A stretch of DNA of 64,000 nucleotides from Nitrospiraceae bacterium (GTDB lineage: Bacteria; Nitrospirota; Thermodesulfovibrionia; Thermodesulfovibrionales; Dissulfurispiraceae). A program made the position numbers and the translations under genes. The DNA lies in contig JAAYUK010000118.1 in NCBI GenBank assembly GCA_012517735.1, forward strand, positions 1-64,000, given 5' to 3'. Below, piece after piece: positions 36,691-44,978 of the stretch; the first letter of the stretch is position 1; each line of letters begins with the position of its first letter. The notes beneath the pieces were generated by a model that was not told the DNA's origin, ran no database searches, and saw only the letters and a list, made by a program, of their open reading frames with translations.

Positions 36691-37608
36691 ATGCGTTATA
36701 CGGTCAGGCCCGGTCTGTATGCAGTCGGATTGCCTACTGAGCGGTCCGATGTCCTCGTTACTGCCAATTACAAGCTGAGTTTCGACATGGTTCGCCGTGA
36801 GCTGAAGGGGCTTAATGTCTGGCTGCTGGTGCTCGATACGAAGGGTATCAATGTCTGGTGCGCGGCCGGCAAAAAGACGTTCGGCACCGCTGAACTGGTA
36901 TGTCGCATCGGATCCTCCGGTTTGGCCGGTCGGGTAACGCATCGGTGCATTATCGTTCCGCAGCTTGGCGCCCCGGGCATAGATGCTGCGGCAGTCCAGC
37001 GGGAGACCGGATTCCGGGTTCTGTACGGTCCTGTTGAGGCAAAAGACATTGCTGCATACATTCGCATGGGATACCGGAAAACCGACGCCATGCGGACCGT
37101 GCATTTCCGGTTCCGGGATCGTCTGGTGCTGACGCCGATGGAGGTCCGTCCGGCGCTGCGGTATTATGGATATTTTGCACTGGTCGTTCTGGTATTCTTT
37201 GGCGTTGCCCCTGAAGGGATTCTCTTCAAACAGGCTCTGCAGGGAGCTGGGCCGCTGCTGATCTGTGGTTTGGCCGCCGTGTTTGCCGGTGCTGTTCTGA
37301 CGCCTGCGGCGTTGCCGGTATTGCCATTCCGGGCGTTTTCGCTGAAGGGGATGGTTGCCGGATTGCTGACGATGGCTCTCGTGCAGTGGGGGACCCCGCT
37401 GCTCCATGGCGTTCAGGGCGCGATGACCGGCGCTGTCTGGCTTCTCTGTCCAGCGGCCTCGTCGTGGTTCGGACTTCAGTTTACCGGTTCGACGACGTAT
37501 ACGAACATGTCGGGCGTCCAACGGGAGTTGCAGATCGGGATACGGCTTTATATTGGCGCGGTCGTGGTTGCGGCGCTTTTGATCGGAATTGCAAAAGCCC
37601 AATTGTAG
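36691..37608 (+). CDS. hgcA: HgcA corrinoid protein of mercury methylation
   Basis: HgcA transfers a methyl group from its corrinoid cofactor to Hg(II). The cytoplasmic corrinoid domain carries the diagnostic cap-helix motif GINVWCAAGK, whose Cys is the lower-axial cobalt ligand. RPGLYAVG, LVTANYKLSFD and LVLDTKG precede it; VPQLGAPG and YGPVEAKDI follow. Five transmembrane segments come next, starting near YYGYFALVVLVFFGV and ending with IGIRLYIGAVVVAALLIGIA. 305 residues from the usual ATG, but the HgcA-like frame extends upstream across a TGA, and 357 residues would be encoded from the ATG at 36535. hgcB follows 46 nt later. The pair is the established genetic requirement for Hg methylation. 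Confidence 0.95.
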   Translation: MRYTVRPGLYAVGLPTERSDVLVTANYKLSFDMVRRELKGLNVWLLVLDTKGINVWCAAGKKTFGTAELVCRIGSSGLAGRVTHRCIIVPQLGAPGIDAAAVQRETGFRVLYGPVEAKDIAAYIRMGYRKTDAMRTVHFRFRDRLVLTPMEVRPALRYYGYFALVVLVFFGVAPEGILFKQALQGAGPLLICGLAAVFAGAVLTPAALPVLPFRAFSLKGMVAGLLTMALVQWGTPLLHGVQGAMTGAVWLLCPAASSWFGLQFTGSTTYTNMSGVQRELQIGIRLYIGAVVVAALLIGIAKAQL

Positions 37609-37654
37609 ATGGACGGAGTGTCCGGAAGTCCCCAGAAATACGATGGAGAATGGA

Positions 37655-37954
37655 ATGAAATATCTCGCCAACGTGGTTTCCCTCGAACTGATGGCCGAAA
37701 AATGCACGGGCTGTGGCCGGTGTGTCGAGGTCTGTCCGCACGGGGTTTTTGTTCTTGAAGACCGAAGGGCTGCTATTACTGATCGGGATCGGTGCATGGA
37801 GTGCGGTGCCTGCGCGTTGAATTGCGCTTTCGGTGCATTGCAGGTCAATGCCGGCGTCGGGTGTGCCCAGGCGATTATCCACAGCATGATCTATGGCGGC
37901 GAACCGACCTGCGACTGCAGCGGGCCGGCCCAGGGTCCGCGTAGCTGCTGCTAG
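37655..37954 (+). CDS. hgcB: HgcB ferredoxin-like partner of HgcA
   Basis: A 99-residue 2[4Fe-4S] ferredoxin. Cluster motifs C17-x2-C20-x2-C23-x3-C27 (CTGCGRCVEVCPHGVF) and C47-x2-C50-x2-C53-x3-C57, with the HgcB-type CMECGAC. Further conserved Cys: C70 in GVGCA, C86/C88 in CDC and the terminal pair C98-C99, thought to handle Hg(II) or reduce the HgcA corrinoid. The ATG at 37655 was chosen for its GGAG at -10; an ATG at 37643 is in frame. Confidence 0.95.
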   Translation: MKYLANVVSLELMAEKCTGCGRCVEVCPHGVFVLEDRRAAITDRDRCMECGACALNCAFGALQVNAGVGCAQAIIHSMIYGGEPTCDCSGPAQGPRSCC

Positions 37955-38059
37955 CGCGGCGAGGGCTCTCCGAAGGGAAATAAGATCAAACAATATGGAC
38001 GGAAAATAGTGCCTGCAAGCGACCGCTTGATATTCTCATCGGGCAAAGCGTTTCTCGCA

Positions 38060-38087
38060 ATGCCGGACGACCCAGCCGGTCCGGCAT
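38060..38087. other. Perfect hairpin covering the start codon of the AEC transporter gene
   Basis: ATGCCGGAC (38060-38068) and GTCCGGCAT (38079-38087) form a perfect 9-bp stem with a 10-nt loop. The start codon ATG (38086-38088) lies in the 3' arm, so the structure could hinder initiation. No T-run follows. Confidence 0.5.
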
Positions 38088-39003
38088 GATCACCATCTTT
38101 TTTGCCATTGTTCCGATATTCCTTTTGATTGTCGCCGGGGCGTTTCTCCGGCACGTTATCGTGCGCAGTGCATCGTTCTGGCGGCGGATTGAAGCGCTCG
38201 CGTATTTTGTCCTTTTCCCCGCATTGCTGATCGTCACGCTTGCGCATACCCGCATAGTCCTGCCGGTCGTTGCTCCGCTGCTCAGTGCAGTTATCGGTTC
38301 CGTTCTTCTCATTTCCTGCGGTCTGCTGGCATGCCGCCGTTTTCTTGCCCTGGATGGTCCGGCGTTCAGTTCTGTAGTGCAGGGAGCGATTCGGTACAAT
38401 ACCTATGTCGGATTTGCGGTGGTGATCGCCGTGTGCGGTGAGGAGGGACTCGCCCTGATGGCAGTCATCGCGGCCTTCAATATCCCGGTGGTGAATGTTG
38501 TTTCAGTGTATGTCCTGACGAGGCATGCGTCCCATACCGCTTTTTCATGGCTGTCGCCGGCCCGGGAACTGGCGCGCAATCCGCTCATTCTCAGTTCGCT
38601 GGCCGGACTTGCGCTGTCACTTACTGGAACTGCATTGCCGGAAACCCTGGATGCCGTGCTGTTGCTCATCGGCAAATCGTCGCTCGTCCTCGGGTTGCTT
38701 GCCGTGGGTGCGGGACTGGATATGAAGACGATAACCGCAGGTGCCCGCGCGATGGTTTTGGGGAGTGTTTTGAAACTCTTTGTTTTGCCTGCATTGGTCT
38801 GGGGTGCCGGGAAGGCAATCGGCCTGGTCGGTACGAGCGCAGAGGTTGCCCTTGTTTTCGCCGCGCTGCCGACTGCGTCGTCTGCCTACATTCTGGCTCG
38901 GATGCTCGGAGGTGATCACCAGCTCATGGCAGGATTGATCACGTTTCAGACGATAGCGGCATTCTTCAGTATCCCTCTGGTACTGATGCTCTTCGGCGCT
39001 TAG
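38086..39003 (+). CDS. AEC family transporter (auxin efflux carrier-like permease)
   Basis: A 305-residue inner-membrane protein with about ten hydrophobic helices, opening with ITIFFAIVPIFLLIVAGAFLRH. YNTYVGFAV and the C-terminal PTASSAYILARMLGGD are typical of the AEC family, whose bacterial members export or import organic acids and related solutes. No recognisable ribosome binding site; the start codon lies in a hairpin. It follows hgcB by about 130 bp, but no functional link is known. Confidence 0.9.
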   Translation: MITIFFAIVPIFLLIVAGAFLRHVIVRSASFWRRIEALAYFVLFPALLIVTLAHTRIVLPVVAPLLSAVIGSVLLISCGLLACRRFLALDGPAFSSVVQGAIRYNTYVGFAVVIAVCGEEGLALMAVIAAFNIPVVNVVSVYVLTRHASHTAFSWLSPARELARNPLILSSLAGLALSLTGTALPETLDAVLLLIGKSSLVLGLLAVGAGLDMKTITAGARAMVLGSVLKLFVLPALVWGAGKAIGLVGTSAEVALVFAALPTASSAYILARMLGGDHQLMAGLITFQTIAAFFSIPLVLMLFGA

Positions 39004-39006
39004 GGA

Positions 39007-39498
39007 TTATGCCTCGGGGATGCCGACATTCACCAGTGTCGGATTGAGCAGAGTCACGGCATCTTCCGGACGCATCCCCACCAAATAGCCGCGCCTCCCT
39101 CCGTTGATGTAGATGCGCGGCAGATCGAGAATGGACCGCTCCATGTACACCGGCATCTGCTTTCGCATACCGAACGGCGAGGTTCCGCCGACAAGATAGC
39201 CGGTGTGCCTGTTTGCGGTATCCGGCGAGCACGGCGTGACGGTTTTGACACCGACAACACGGGCCAATTCTTTCGTCGACACCTTCATGTCTCCATGCAT
39301 CAGAACCACGAGCGGCTGTCTTTTGTCGTCTTCCATGATAAGGGTTTTGATGACGGCATGTTCATCGACCTGAAGCTCTCGGGCGCATACCTCGGTACCG
39401 CCATGTTCTTCGTATGCATAAAGATGATCGGTGAATTCCACATGCGCGGCACGGAGCGCACGCACTGCAGTTGTAACGGAATGCTTTTCTTTTGCCAT
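39007..39498 (-). CDS. ybaK: Cys-tRNA(Pro) deacylase YbaK
   Basis: A 163-residue YbaK/EbsC-type trans-editing protein that hydrolyses Cys-tRNA(Pro). Start at the ATG at 39498 behind GAGG. Key segments: VIKTLIMEDD, the Lys in STKELARVVG, GYLVGGTSPFGMRKQMPVY and the C-terminal GMRPEDAVTLLNP. Its start lies just downstream of the end of the HD-GYP gene on the same strand. Confidence 0.94.
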   Translation of the reverse strand: MAKEKHSVTTAVRALRAAHVEFTDHLYAYEEHGGTEVCARELQVDEHAVIKTLIMEDDKRQPLVVLMHGDMKVSTKELARVVGVKTVTPCSPDTANRHTGYLVGGTSPFGMRKQMPVYMERSILDLPRIYINGGRRGYLVGMRPEDAVTLLNPTLVNVGIPEA

Positions 39499-39536
39499 CG
39501 GATCCTCTGGTCGTATGCAGTTTTGTTGCGCAAGCA

Positions 39537-40556
39537 CTATCCGGAGCTGTTTGCGGATCGACATTGCTGCCTGCGGCCACGCACCCTGCGGTGGTGCGTG
39601 GCAAATATTTCGGCCACGACCGGAGCGATCTCCAGAAAAGCATCGAGCACATCAGGGTGAAAATGCTCCGGGCTCATCAGCTCATTGCCATGACGCAGAA
39701 TGGCTATGGCCTGTTCGTGTGTCATCGGCTTTTTGAAGAAGTGGCGGCTCCTGAGCGTATCATAGGCGTCACAGACCTTCACAATAGCTCCGGCAAGGGG
39801 AATCTGTTTGCCGCGGAGTCCTTGCGGATATCCGCTGCCGTCCCAGTTCTCATGATGGGTCAGGGCGATCTCGGCCGCCATCTGGAGCAGTGGCGACGGA
39901 GAATTGCCGAGCAGGCGCCGGCCGATGGTCGTATGCTCTTTCAGGATTTCCGTTTCTTCAGCAGACAGGCTCTTTTCCTTGAAGAGGATGGCGGCAGGCA
40001 CCCCCATTTTGCCGATATCGTGAAGTGTGCTGGCGAACGTGATCTTGTCGATGAAGGTCATCGGCAGATCAAGCATTTCGCTCACCTTGTTGGCATAAAG
40101 CCCGACCCTGACGATATGGTTGCCGCTTGCCGAATCACGAAACTCGGCAAGGGACGCAAGACGCTGCAGAAAGTCCCGATTGGCAACTTTCTCGGCAGCA
40201 AGGCTCTGAGCGATTTCTCCGGAGAATTCGAGGGAGGTCATCCGGTCAGTCGGCAGCATCCGTTTTTTTGCCGATTCTTTCGACCGCTTTTCCTTCAGAA
40301 AGTCGATCCACGAAGAGAGATCTTCAAGATTCCGGATTACGAGGTCGGCAACTTCGTCCGACATCTCGATATCGCCGGCACGCGCCATCTTCATGAACTC
40401 TAGCGACGGCCAGATTTTATTGGTCAGGATATCGGTAAGGCAGGTCATCAGATGGGCATCCGAGGTCATGCAGATGCGCCCGTCCGCCTCCAGTTTTCTG
40501 CAGCGGTCGAGCATGATCATGCGTATTTCGTCCGGTTTTCTGTCCATCTGGCTCAC
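39537..40556 (-). CDS. HD-GYP domain protein (putative c-di-GMP phosphodiesterase)
   Basis: A 339-residue soluble protein. About 130 helical residues of unknown type precede an HD-GYP domain with HDIGK (FASTLHDIGKMGVP) and HHENWDGSGYPQGL, the intact metal and GYP motifs of c-di-GMP-degrading enzymes. It could counter the several diguanylate cyclases in this window. A TATAAT on the minus strand lies about 27 nt before the ATG. Confidence 0.93.
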   Translation of the reverse strand: MSQMDRKPDEIRMIMLDRCRKLEADGRICMTSDAHLMTCLTDILTNKIWPSLEFMKMARAGDIEMSDEVADLVIRNLEDLSSWIDFLKEKRSKESAKKRMLPTDRMTSLEFSGEIAQSLAAEKVANRDFLQRLASLAEFRDSASGNHIVRVGLYANKVSEMLDLPMTFIDKITFASTLHDIGKMGVPAAILFKEKSLSAEETEILKEHTTIGRRLLGNSPSPLLQMAAEIALTHHENWDGSGYPQGLRGKQIPLAGAIVKVCDAYDTLRSRHFFKKPMTHEQAIAILRHGNELMSPEHFHPDVLDAFLEIAPVVAEIFATHHRRVRGRRQQCRSANSSG

Positions 40557-40596
40557 GTATCCGTGTTTCTTTTTATTATACCCGGAGCGGTGTATT

Positions 40597-40626
40597 TTGG
40601 ATTTCTTGCCGGGCTTTCGCTATAAT
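40597..40626 (+). promoter_or_regulatory. Sigma-70 promoter of the outer-membrane protein gene
   Basis: TTGGAT, an 18-nt spacer and TATAAT, about 72 nt before the ATG at 40699. Confidence 0.65.
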
Positions 40627-40698
40627 CTCTCCAATACAAAATCATTTGAATACCTGCCGCCGCTTTGGCGGGAAAGGAACTATCGGGTGGAGGGTCTT

Positions 40699-41628
40699 AT
40701 GGCGGTCTGGAAGCGTTTGCTGATCATGGTTGTCGGGATGGTGCTCATCGGGCTTGCCTGCGGCGTGCCGGGGGCGCATGCCACGGAAAACGGCGGAGGC
40801 GCGTATCCGAACGGAGCGGAAGATTTTATGGCAGGTGCGGTGCCGCCGCCCGGCACGTATTTTCTGAACTATCTGACGCATTACACTGCAGGCCGGATAA
40901 AGGACGATCATGGCGACAATCTGGTGCCGGACTTCCGCCTGAATGCAACGGCGAATGTTTTTCGCCTGCTCCATGTAACCAGGGAGCAGGTCCTGGGCGG
41001 ATACTGGGGCATGCATGTCTTTGTTCCGGTAGTCTATATGGATGTGAAGATGATGGGGGCAAAGGACTCGCGCTTCGGTCTTGGGGATATCATCATCGAT
41101 CCTTTTATCCTATCGTGGCATTCGAAAAACTGGCACTTTGCAACAGGCGTTGATATCTACCTGCCGACTGGTGCATATGACAAGAACGATCTCGCCAATA
41201 TCGGCCGCAATTACTGGACCTTCGAGCCGATTATCGCGGCAACGTACACGGCTGACTGCGGATTCGAGGCATCACTGAAACTCATGTATGATTTCAATAC
41301 GAAAAACAACAGCTCCCGCCTGCCAACCGGCCAGAACGTGAAATACCTGTCGGGACAGGAGTTCCATTTCGACTATACGCTTGGATACAAGACCGGCGGC
41401 TGGAACCTCGGTGTCGGAGGCTATTATTACAAGCAGATCACAAATGACAAAGTGAATGGCGTTACTGTAGCACCTGACGGTTTCAAGGGGCAGGCGTTCG
41501 CTTTCGGTCCGCAGGTGAAATATGACTATAAGAACATGAGTTTCGCACTTAAATACCAGCATGAAGTTGCGGTGCGGAACAAGCCTGAAGGCGATAAGTT
41601 CTGGTTGAAATTCGTCTATGCATTCTGA
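40699..41628 (+). CDS. Outer-membrane beta-barrel protein of the SphA/MetA (phenol meta-pathway) type
   Basis: A 309-residue exported protein. A Sec signal (LLIMVVGMVLIGLACG, likely cleaved near AHA-TEN) precedes PPPGTYFLNYLTHYTAG and alternating beta strands rich in Tyr/Trp/Phe, ending FWLKFVYAF with a terminal Phe as in outer-membrane proteins. The family (Phenol_MetA_deg) is associated with uptake of aromatic or hydrophobic compounds, mostly by context. The ATG at 40699 follows GGTGGAGGG; the longer open frame upstream has no support. Confidence 0.88.
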   Translation: MAVWKRLLIMVVGMVLIGLACGVPGAHATENGGGAYPNGAEDFMAGAVPPPGTYFLNYLTHYTAGRIKDDHGDNLVPDFRLNATANVFRLLHVTREQVLGGYWGMHVFVPVVYMDVKMMGAKDSRFGLGDIIIDPFILSWHSKNWHFATGVDIYLPTGAYDKNDLANIGRNYWTFEPIIAATYTADCGFEASLKLMYDFNTKNNSSRLPTGQNVKYLSGQEFHFDYTLGYKTGGWNLGVGGYYYKQITNDKVNGVTVAPDGFKGQAFAFGPQVKYDYKNMSFALKYQHEVAVRNKPEGDKFWLKFVYAF

Positions 41629-41655
41629 TCAGAAAGGTGACTTTGAGGAGGCGTC

Positions 41656-42282
41656 ATGATACCGGTGACCGATCCCCGCATCGAAAAATATCTGTTGAGT
41701 TTGTTGCCGGACGACGATCCGCTGCTCCGGGAAATGGAGCGTATTGCGAGGGAGAAAGGCTTTCCGATTATCGACCGCCTCGTGGGAAGGTTTATCAGTC
41801 TGCTGGTGAGGATAAAGAATCCGCAACTGGTGGTCGAGCTCGGTTCGGGATTCGGGTATTCGGCCTACTGGTTTGCCCGGGCAATGAACCGGGGGAAAGT
41901 GGTATTGATCGATTACGACGAGTCGAACATCGACTATGCCAGAGGGATCTTTGAGGGTTCTGCTCTGGCTCCTCAGGCGGAGTTTCATGTCGGCGATGCA
42001 TTGATCGTCGGGCAGCAGTATCATGACATCGATATCCTTTTCATCGATATTGACAAATATCAGTATCTCGACGCAGTTGCTGCCATGAAGCCCCATCTTG
42101 CCAAGGATGCGCTGGTGATCGCCGACAATACCCTCTGGTACGGCAAAGTGGCCGACCGGGAGAATGATCTCGACACCATGGGGATACGGGCATTCAACCA
42201 GCAGATGTTTCGGGACCGTGATTTTTTCTCAACGATCATTCCGCTGCGCGATGGCGTGCTCGTCTCCCAAAAAATCGGCTGA
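41656..42282 (+). CDS. SAM-dependent O-methyltransferase (family 3-like)
   Basis: A 208-residue cytoplasmic methyltransferase. SAM site VVELGSGFGYSAYWFARAM, acidic end of strand 2 in LIDYDE, and ILFIDIDKYQYLDAV with ADNTLWYG matching the metal and catechol-binding region of the COMT-like family. Good GGAGG site before the ATG. Substrate unknown. It follows the outer-membrane protein closely (27 bp). Confidence 0.92.
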   Translation: MIPVTDPRIEKYLLSLLPDDDPLLREMERIAREKGFPIIDRLVGRFISLLVRIKNPQLVVELGSGFGYSAYWFARAMNRGKVVLIDYDESNIDYARGIFEGSALAPQAEFHVGDALIVGQQYHDIDILFIDIDKYQYLDAVAAMKPHLAKDALVIADNTLWYGKVADRENDLDTMGIRAFNQQMFRDRDFFSTIIPLRDGVLVSQKIG

Positions 42283-42313
42283 TATGCAGATGCCGGCTTG
42301 ACGGGTGCAGCAC

Positions 42314-43165
42314 TTATCTGTCCGCCATCGGGCCGAAATGCTGCGTGATGAAGGCGTCGATCGCATCCGTATAGATCCTGCCGGATACCAGAAATCCCGC
42401 ATTGTGATTTCCCTGGATTACGAGAAATGTTTTCGGGACTGATGCCGACCGTTCAAACAGTTCCCGCCCCTGGGCAAAGGGGATAACCTCATCGTACGGC
42501 GAGTGGATAAAAAGCGCCGGTGCGGTAATCGATGAAACCTTCTCGATGCTGGCGTACCGGTGGCGGACCAGAAGATCGACCGGCAGATACGGAATGACTT
42601 TTTTCGCTACGGTTGCAACGGACGTAAATCCGGATTCCACCACAAGCGCTCCCGCTTTTTTGCGCATAGCCAGCTCTACCGCAACGGCGCTGCCGAGCGA
42701 ACGCCCCCAGAGAATGATACGATCCGGGGCCATCGCTTCCTTGCCGACCAGATACTCCCATGCGGCTTCTGCATCGCAGTAGGTGCCTTCTTCTCCCGGC
42801 GAGCCTTCACTCTTGCCGAACCCACGGTAGTCGTAGATCAGAACATTGGCGCCGAGACCGTGAAGAATGCGGACTGTTTCCAGACGATTGCCGATGTTTC
42901 CGGCATTGCCGTGGTTGAAGAGGATGGTTGCCCGTGCGTTCGGTGCCGGAACATACCACGCATTGATGGCAACCCCGTCGCTGGTCGTCAGCATGAGATC
43001 ATGGTAAGCCAGCCCTATGTCTTTTGGTGTTGCCTCGACGGTTTTTGAAGGGTAGTAGATGATATGGGTCTGAAACAGATAGTAGTATGCGCAGAGTCCG
43101 AGATAGGCCAGGCATGCAGATGTCAGGACGGAAATAAGAAGCTTGCGGATCTTTATACGATTCAT
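42314..43165 (-). CDS. Membrane-anchored alpha/beta hydrolase (ABHD13/BEM46-like)
   Basis: A 283-residue serine hydrolase with an N-terminal membrane anchor (ISVLTSACLAYLGLCAYYYLF). Nucleophile Ser in GRSLGSAVA, oxyanion region FNHGNAGNIGNR, acid Asp in HSPYDEVIP, and His in QGNHNAG. Substrate unknown. A TACAAT on the minus strand ends 8 nt before the ATG with no ribosome binding site, another leaderless candidate. Confidence 0.92.
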   Translation of the reverse strand: MNRIKIRKLLISVLTSACLAYLGLCAYYYLFQTHIIYYPSKTVEATPKDIGLAYHDLMLTTSDGVAINAWYVPAPNARATILFNHGNAGNIGNRLETVRILHGLGANVLIYDYRGFGKSEGSPGEEGTYCDAEAAWEYLVGKEAMAPDRIILWGRSLGSAVAVELAMRKKAGALVVESGFTSVATVAKKVIPYLPVDLLVRHRYASIEKVSSITAPALFIHSPYDEVIPFAQGRELFERSASVPKTFLVIQGNHNAGFLVSGRIYTDAIDAFITQHFGPMADR

Positions 43166-43185
43166 CTCACGTCATTGTACCATGT

Positions 43186-43881
43186 TCATCGTGTGCCGAA
43201 TTGAGGGTTGACTAGCTTGTCTGAAAAAACTACGGGGCCGAACGTTTCGGGGAGGTGAAAGTTCTTTTCCGGCAATGGCTGCCATGAAGCCCAGTGCGGG
43301 TGGGAGGTTTCGTCCGCACATTTGTAGGCATTGATCCTCCATATTTGGTCTCCAACGCTGCCGAGCGGACCCACATATTTCTCCAGCAGCGTGAAGGGGA
43401 TGAAAAACTGGAGTGTCCAGAGAACGGGTGTGGTGATTTCAGGATCGATCCGGCGCGGCATGGTCGCTTTTCTCAGCACCTGGGCACAATCCTCAAGCGT
43501 AAAGCGCTCGAAGTCCCGGAAGCCGTCGGGAGTCCTTTCATGATCGGTAATATGACTGCCGAGCATCGCGCCGCCACAGTTGAACTCGAAGTTGAAGTAT
43601 CCCCTGCCGGGTTTCGGCTGCACAAAGAACTCCACGCAGCTGTCCTTCCAGATGTCGTCCATATCCTGTGTGCGGACACAGCGGACAAACCGGTCGTGTA
43701 TTCGGAACAGACCGGAAATGCCGCTGTCATGGTAGAGCAGCTGTAAAATGGTTTCAGGCCGGTGCCCGCTGCCTTCCGGCCTGAAGTGGGTGATGGCAAG
43801 CGTCTCCGCCCCGGACCACAGACAGTCATCCCAGGGATCGGACACGACAGGGATTACCTCGGAAAAACGGATAGCATACAT
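43186..43881 (-). CDS. Carbohydrate-binding family 9-like protein
   Basis: A 231-residue protein resembling the CBM9-like fold (DOMON-type beta sandwich): FVRCVRTQDMDDIWKDSCVEFFVQP, FNFEFNCGGAML, and IPFTLLEKYVGP. No signal peptide is obvious. Function is unknown; relatives are annotated as carbohydrate-binding by fold only. A TATACT box lies 10 nt before the ATG, divergent from the ykgJ-like promoter. Confidence 0.82.
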   Translation of the reverse strand: MYAIRFSEVIPVVSDPWDDCLWSGAETLAITHFRPEGSGHRPETILQLLYHDSGISGLFRIHDRFVRCVRTQDMDDIWKDSCVEFFVQPKPGRGYFNFEFNCGGAMLGSHITDHERTPDGFRDFERFTLEDCAQVLRKATMPRRIDPEITTPVLWTLQFFIPFTLLEKYVGPLGSVGDQIWRINAYKCADETSHPHWASWQPLPEKNFHLPETFGPVVFSDKLVNPQFGTR

Positions 43882-43936
43882 CTCAGATCGGAGTATACCA
43901 TGAGCCCGGAGGGTGACGGCCAGTCAACGGTTTTCG

Positions 43937-43942
43937 TATACT
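43937..43942 (+). promoter_or_regulatory. -10 box directly upstream of the YkgJ-family gene
   Basis: TATACT ends 6 nt before the ATG at 43949. GTGACG lies 18 nt further upstream as a possible -35 element. Confidence 0.5.
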
Positions 43943-43948
43943 GAGACC

Positions 43949-44215
43949 ATGAAAGAGTTCCAATGCCGGAAAGGGTGCGGGGCCTGTTGTATCGCCCCGT
44001 CGTTTTCGTTCGCCACGCCGGGATTTCCGAACGGCAAGCCGGCAGGAGTGCCTTGTTCGCACCTGACTGATGATTTCCGCTGCAGCATTTATACCCATTC
44101 AGAGAGACCGGATGTCTGTGCATCGTTTCAGGCATTGCCTGAGCACTGTGGCTCTACCCGGGAAGAGGCGCTCCTGCTGCTTGCGCGCCTTGAAGCACTT
44201 ACGCGCGGCGAGTAA
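43949..44215 (+). CDS. YkgJ-family cysteine-cluster protein
   Basis: An 88-residue UPF0153 protein with the zinc/iron-chelating pattern C-x3-GCGACC, GKPAGVPCSHL, CSIY and RPDVCASF. Function unknown. The ATG at 43949 is preceded by a -10 box only 6 nt away, so the message may be leaderless. An upstream ATG at 43913 is in frame but lies before that promoter. Confidence 0.9.
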   Translation: MKEFQCRKGCGACCIAPSFSFATPGFPNGKPAGVPCSHLTDDFRCSIYTHSERPDVCASFQALPEHCGSTREEALLLLARLEALTRGE

Positions 44216-44387
44216 CCCCATTGGAAATGTCCTTGGCTCGGAGTTGTTACTGGATTCGGGGAGAAGCGCTCACAGTCCTGACGGTGATTCCCGGTTTCAT
44301 GCGTGAATGGGGAGTCGCTCACCCTCAGATCAGGGCATGACGCTTTGACTTCATCGGTAGTGTGCTCGGGCTTGGGGGGGATATGAA

Positions 44388-44864
44388 CTATTTTTCGTAA
44401 AAGGTGAGACGGCAGCTGGCGAGGTCGTCAGAATGCGCTTCGTCAAAAACCACTTCGATTTTCCGGTCAGGGAAAGTGAGAGACAGCTTGCACGCATAAA
44501 TCTCTTTCAGGATATTGCCGATGTAGCTGAGTCGCTCGGGGGTGGCATCGTGGCAGCCGTCATAATGAAGATCGGCAATACGGAGCGTGTTCATGGCCGC
44601 TTCGACAGTGCGCTTGCAGGCGCATTCCTTGCGAAAACGCTTGAGAGCGCTTTCAGAAAAGCCTTCCCGGAGGATATATCCTTCGTACTCAACAAAACGG
44701 GGCCAGAAGATCGTACTGTATCCAATCGCTTTCTGAAAATCTCCGGCAAACCGGATCCATGAGCCGATGTCTGTTCCCTTACCGCCGTTCCAGTTCTGCA
44801 GATCCGGGATGAGCTTCTCGAATGCAGGCGTAGAATCGCGTTTTGCGGTTTTTATCATCACCAT
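44388..44864 (-). CDS. Conserved-looking hypothetical protein
   Basis: A 158-residue protein I cannot assign. It is rich in aromatic and charged residues: IGSWIRFAGDFQKAIGYS, FWPRFVEYEGYIL, then KRFRKECACKRTVEAAMN and IEVVFDEAHS. No signal peptide or membrane segment. GAGG precedes the start. The downstream 170 bp hold nothing recognisable. Confidence 0.72.
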   Translation of the reverse strand: MVMIKTAKRDSTPAFEKLIPDLQNWNGGKGTDIGSWIRFAGDFQKAIGYSTIFWPRFVEYEGYILREGFSESALKRFRKECACKRTVEAAMNTLRIADLHYDGCHDATPERLSYIGNILKEIYACKLSLTFPDRKIEVVFDEAHSDDLASCRLTFYEK

Positions 44865-44978
44865 TCATACCTCGGGAAAATGAACTGCCCCATCTTACAT
44901 CGGCGACAGATGAAAGGTCAATGCCGCCGGAGCCCAAAAAACGGTACAATGAGGTCATGCGAGATTGGAGGAGAATCC

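Noticed and set aside
37874-37883. DnaA-box-like TTATCCACA inside hgcB (another near 62590 inside a flavoprotein gene)
   Set aside because: Single isolated matches inside coding sequence, no cluster and no AT-rich region, so not an origin despite the rpmH-yidC neighbourhood.
40393-40698. Longer start for the outer-membrane protein gene
   Set aside because: The extension runs antisense through the HD-GYP gene and its promoter region; the ATG at 40699 has a ribosome binding site directly before a signal peptide.
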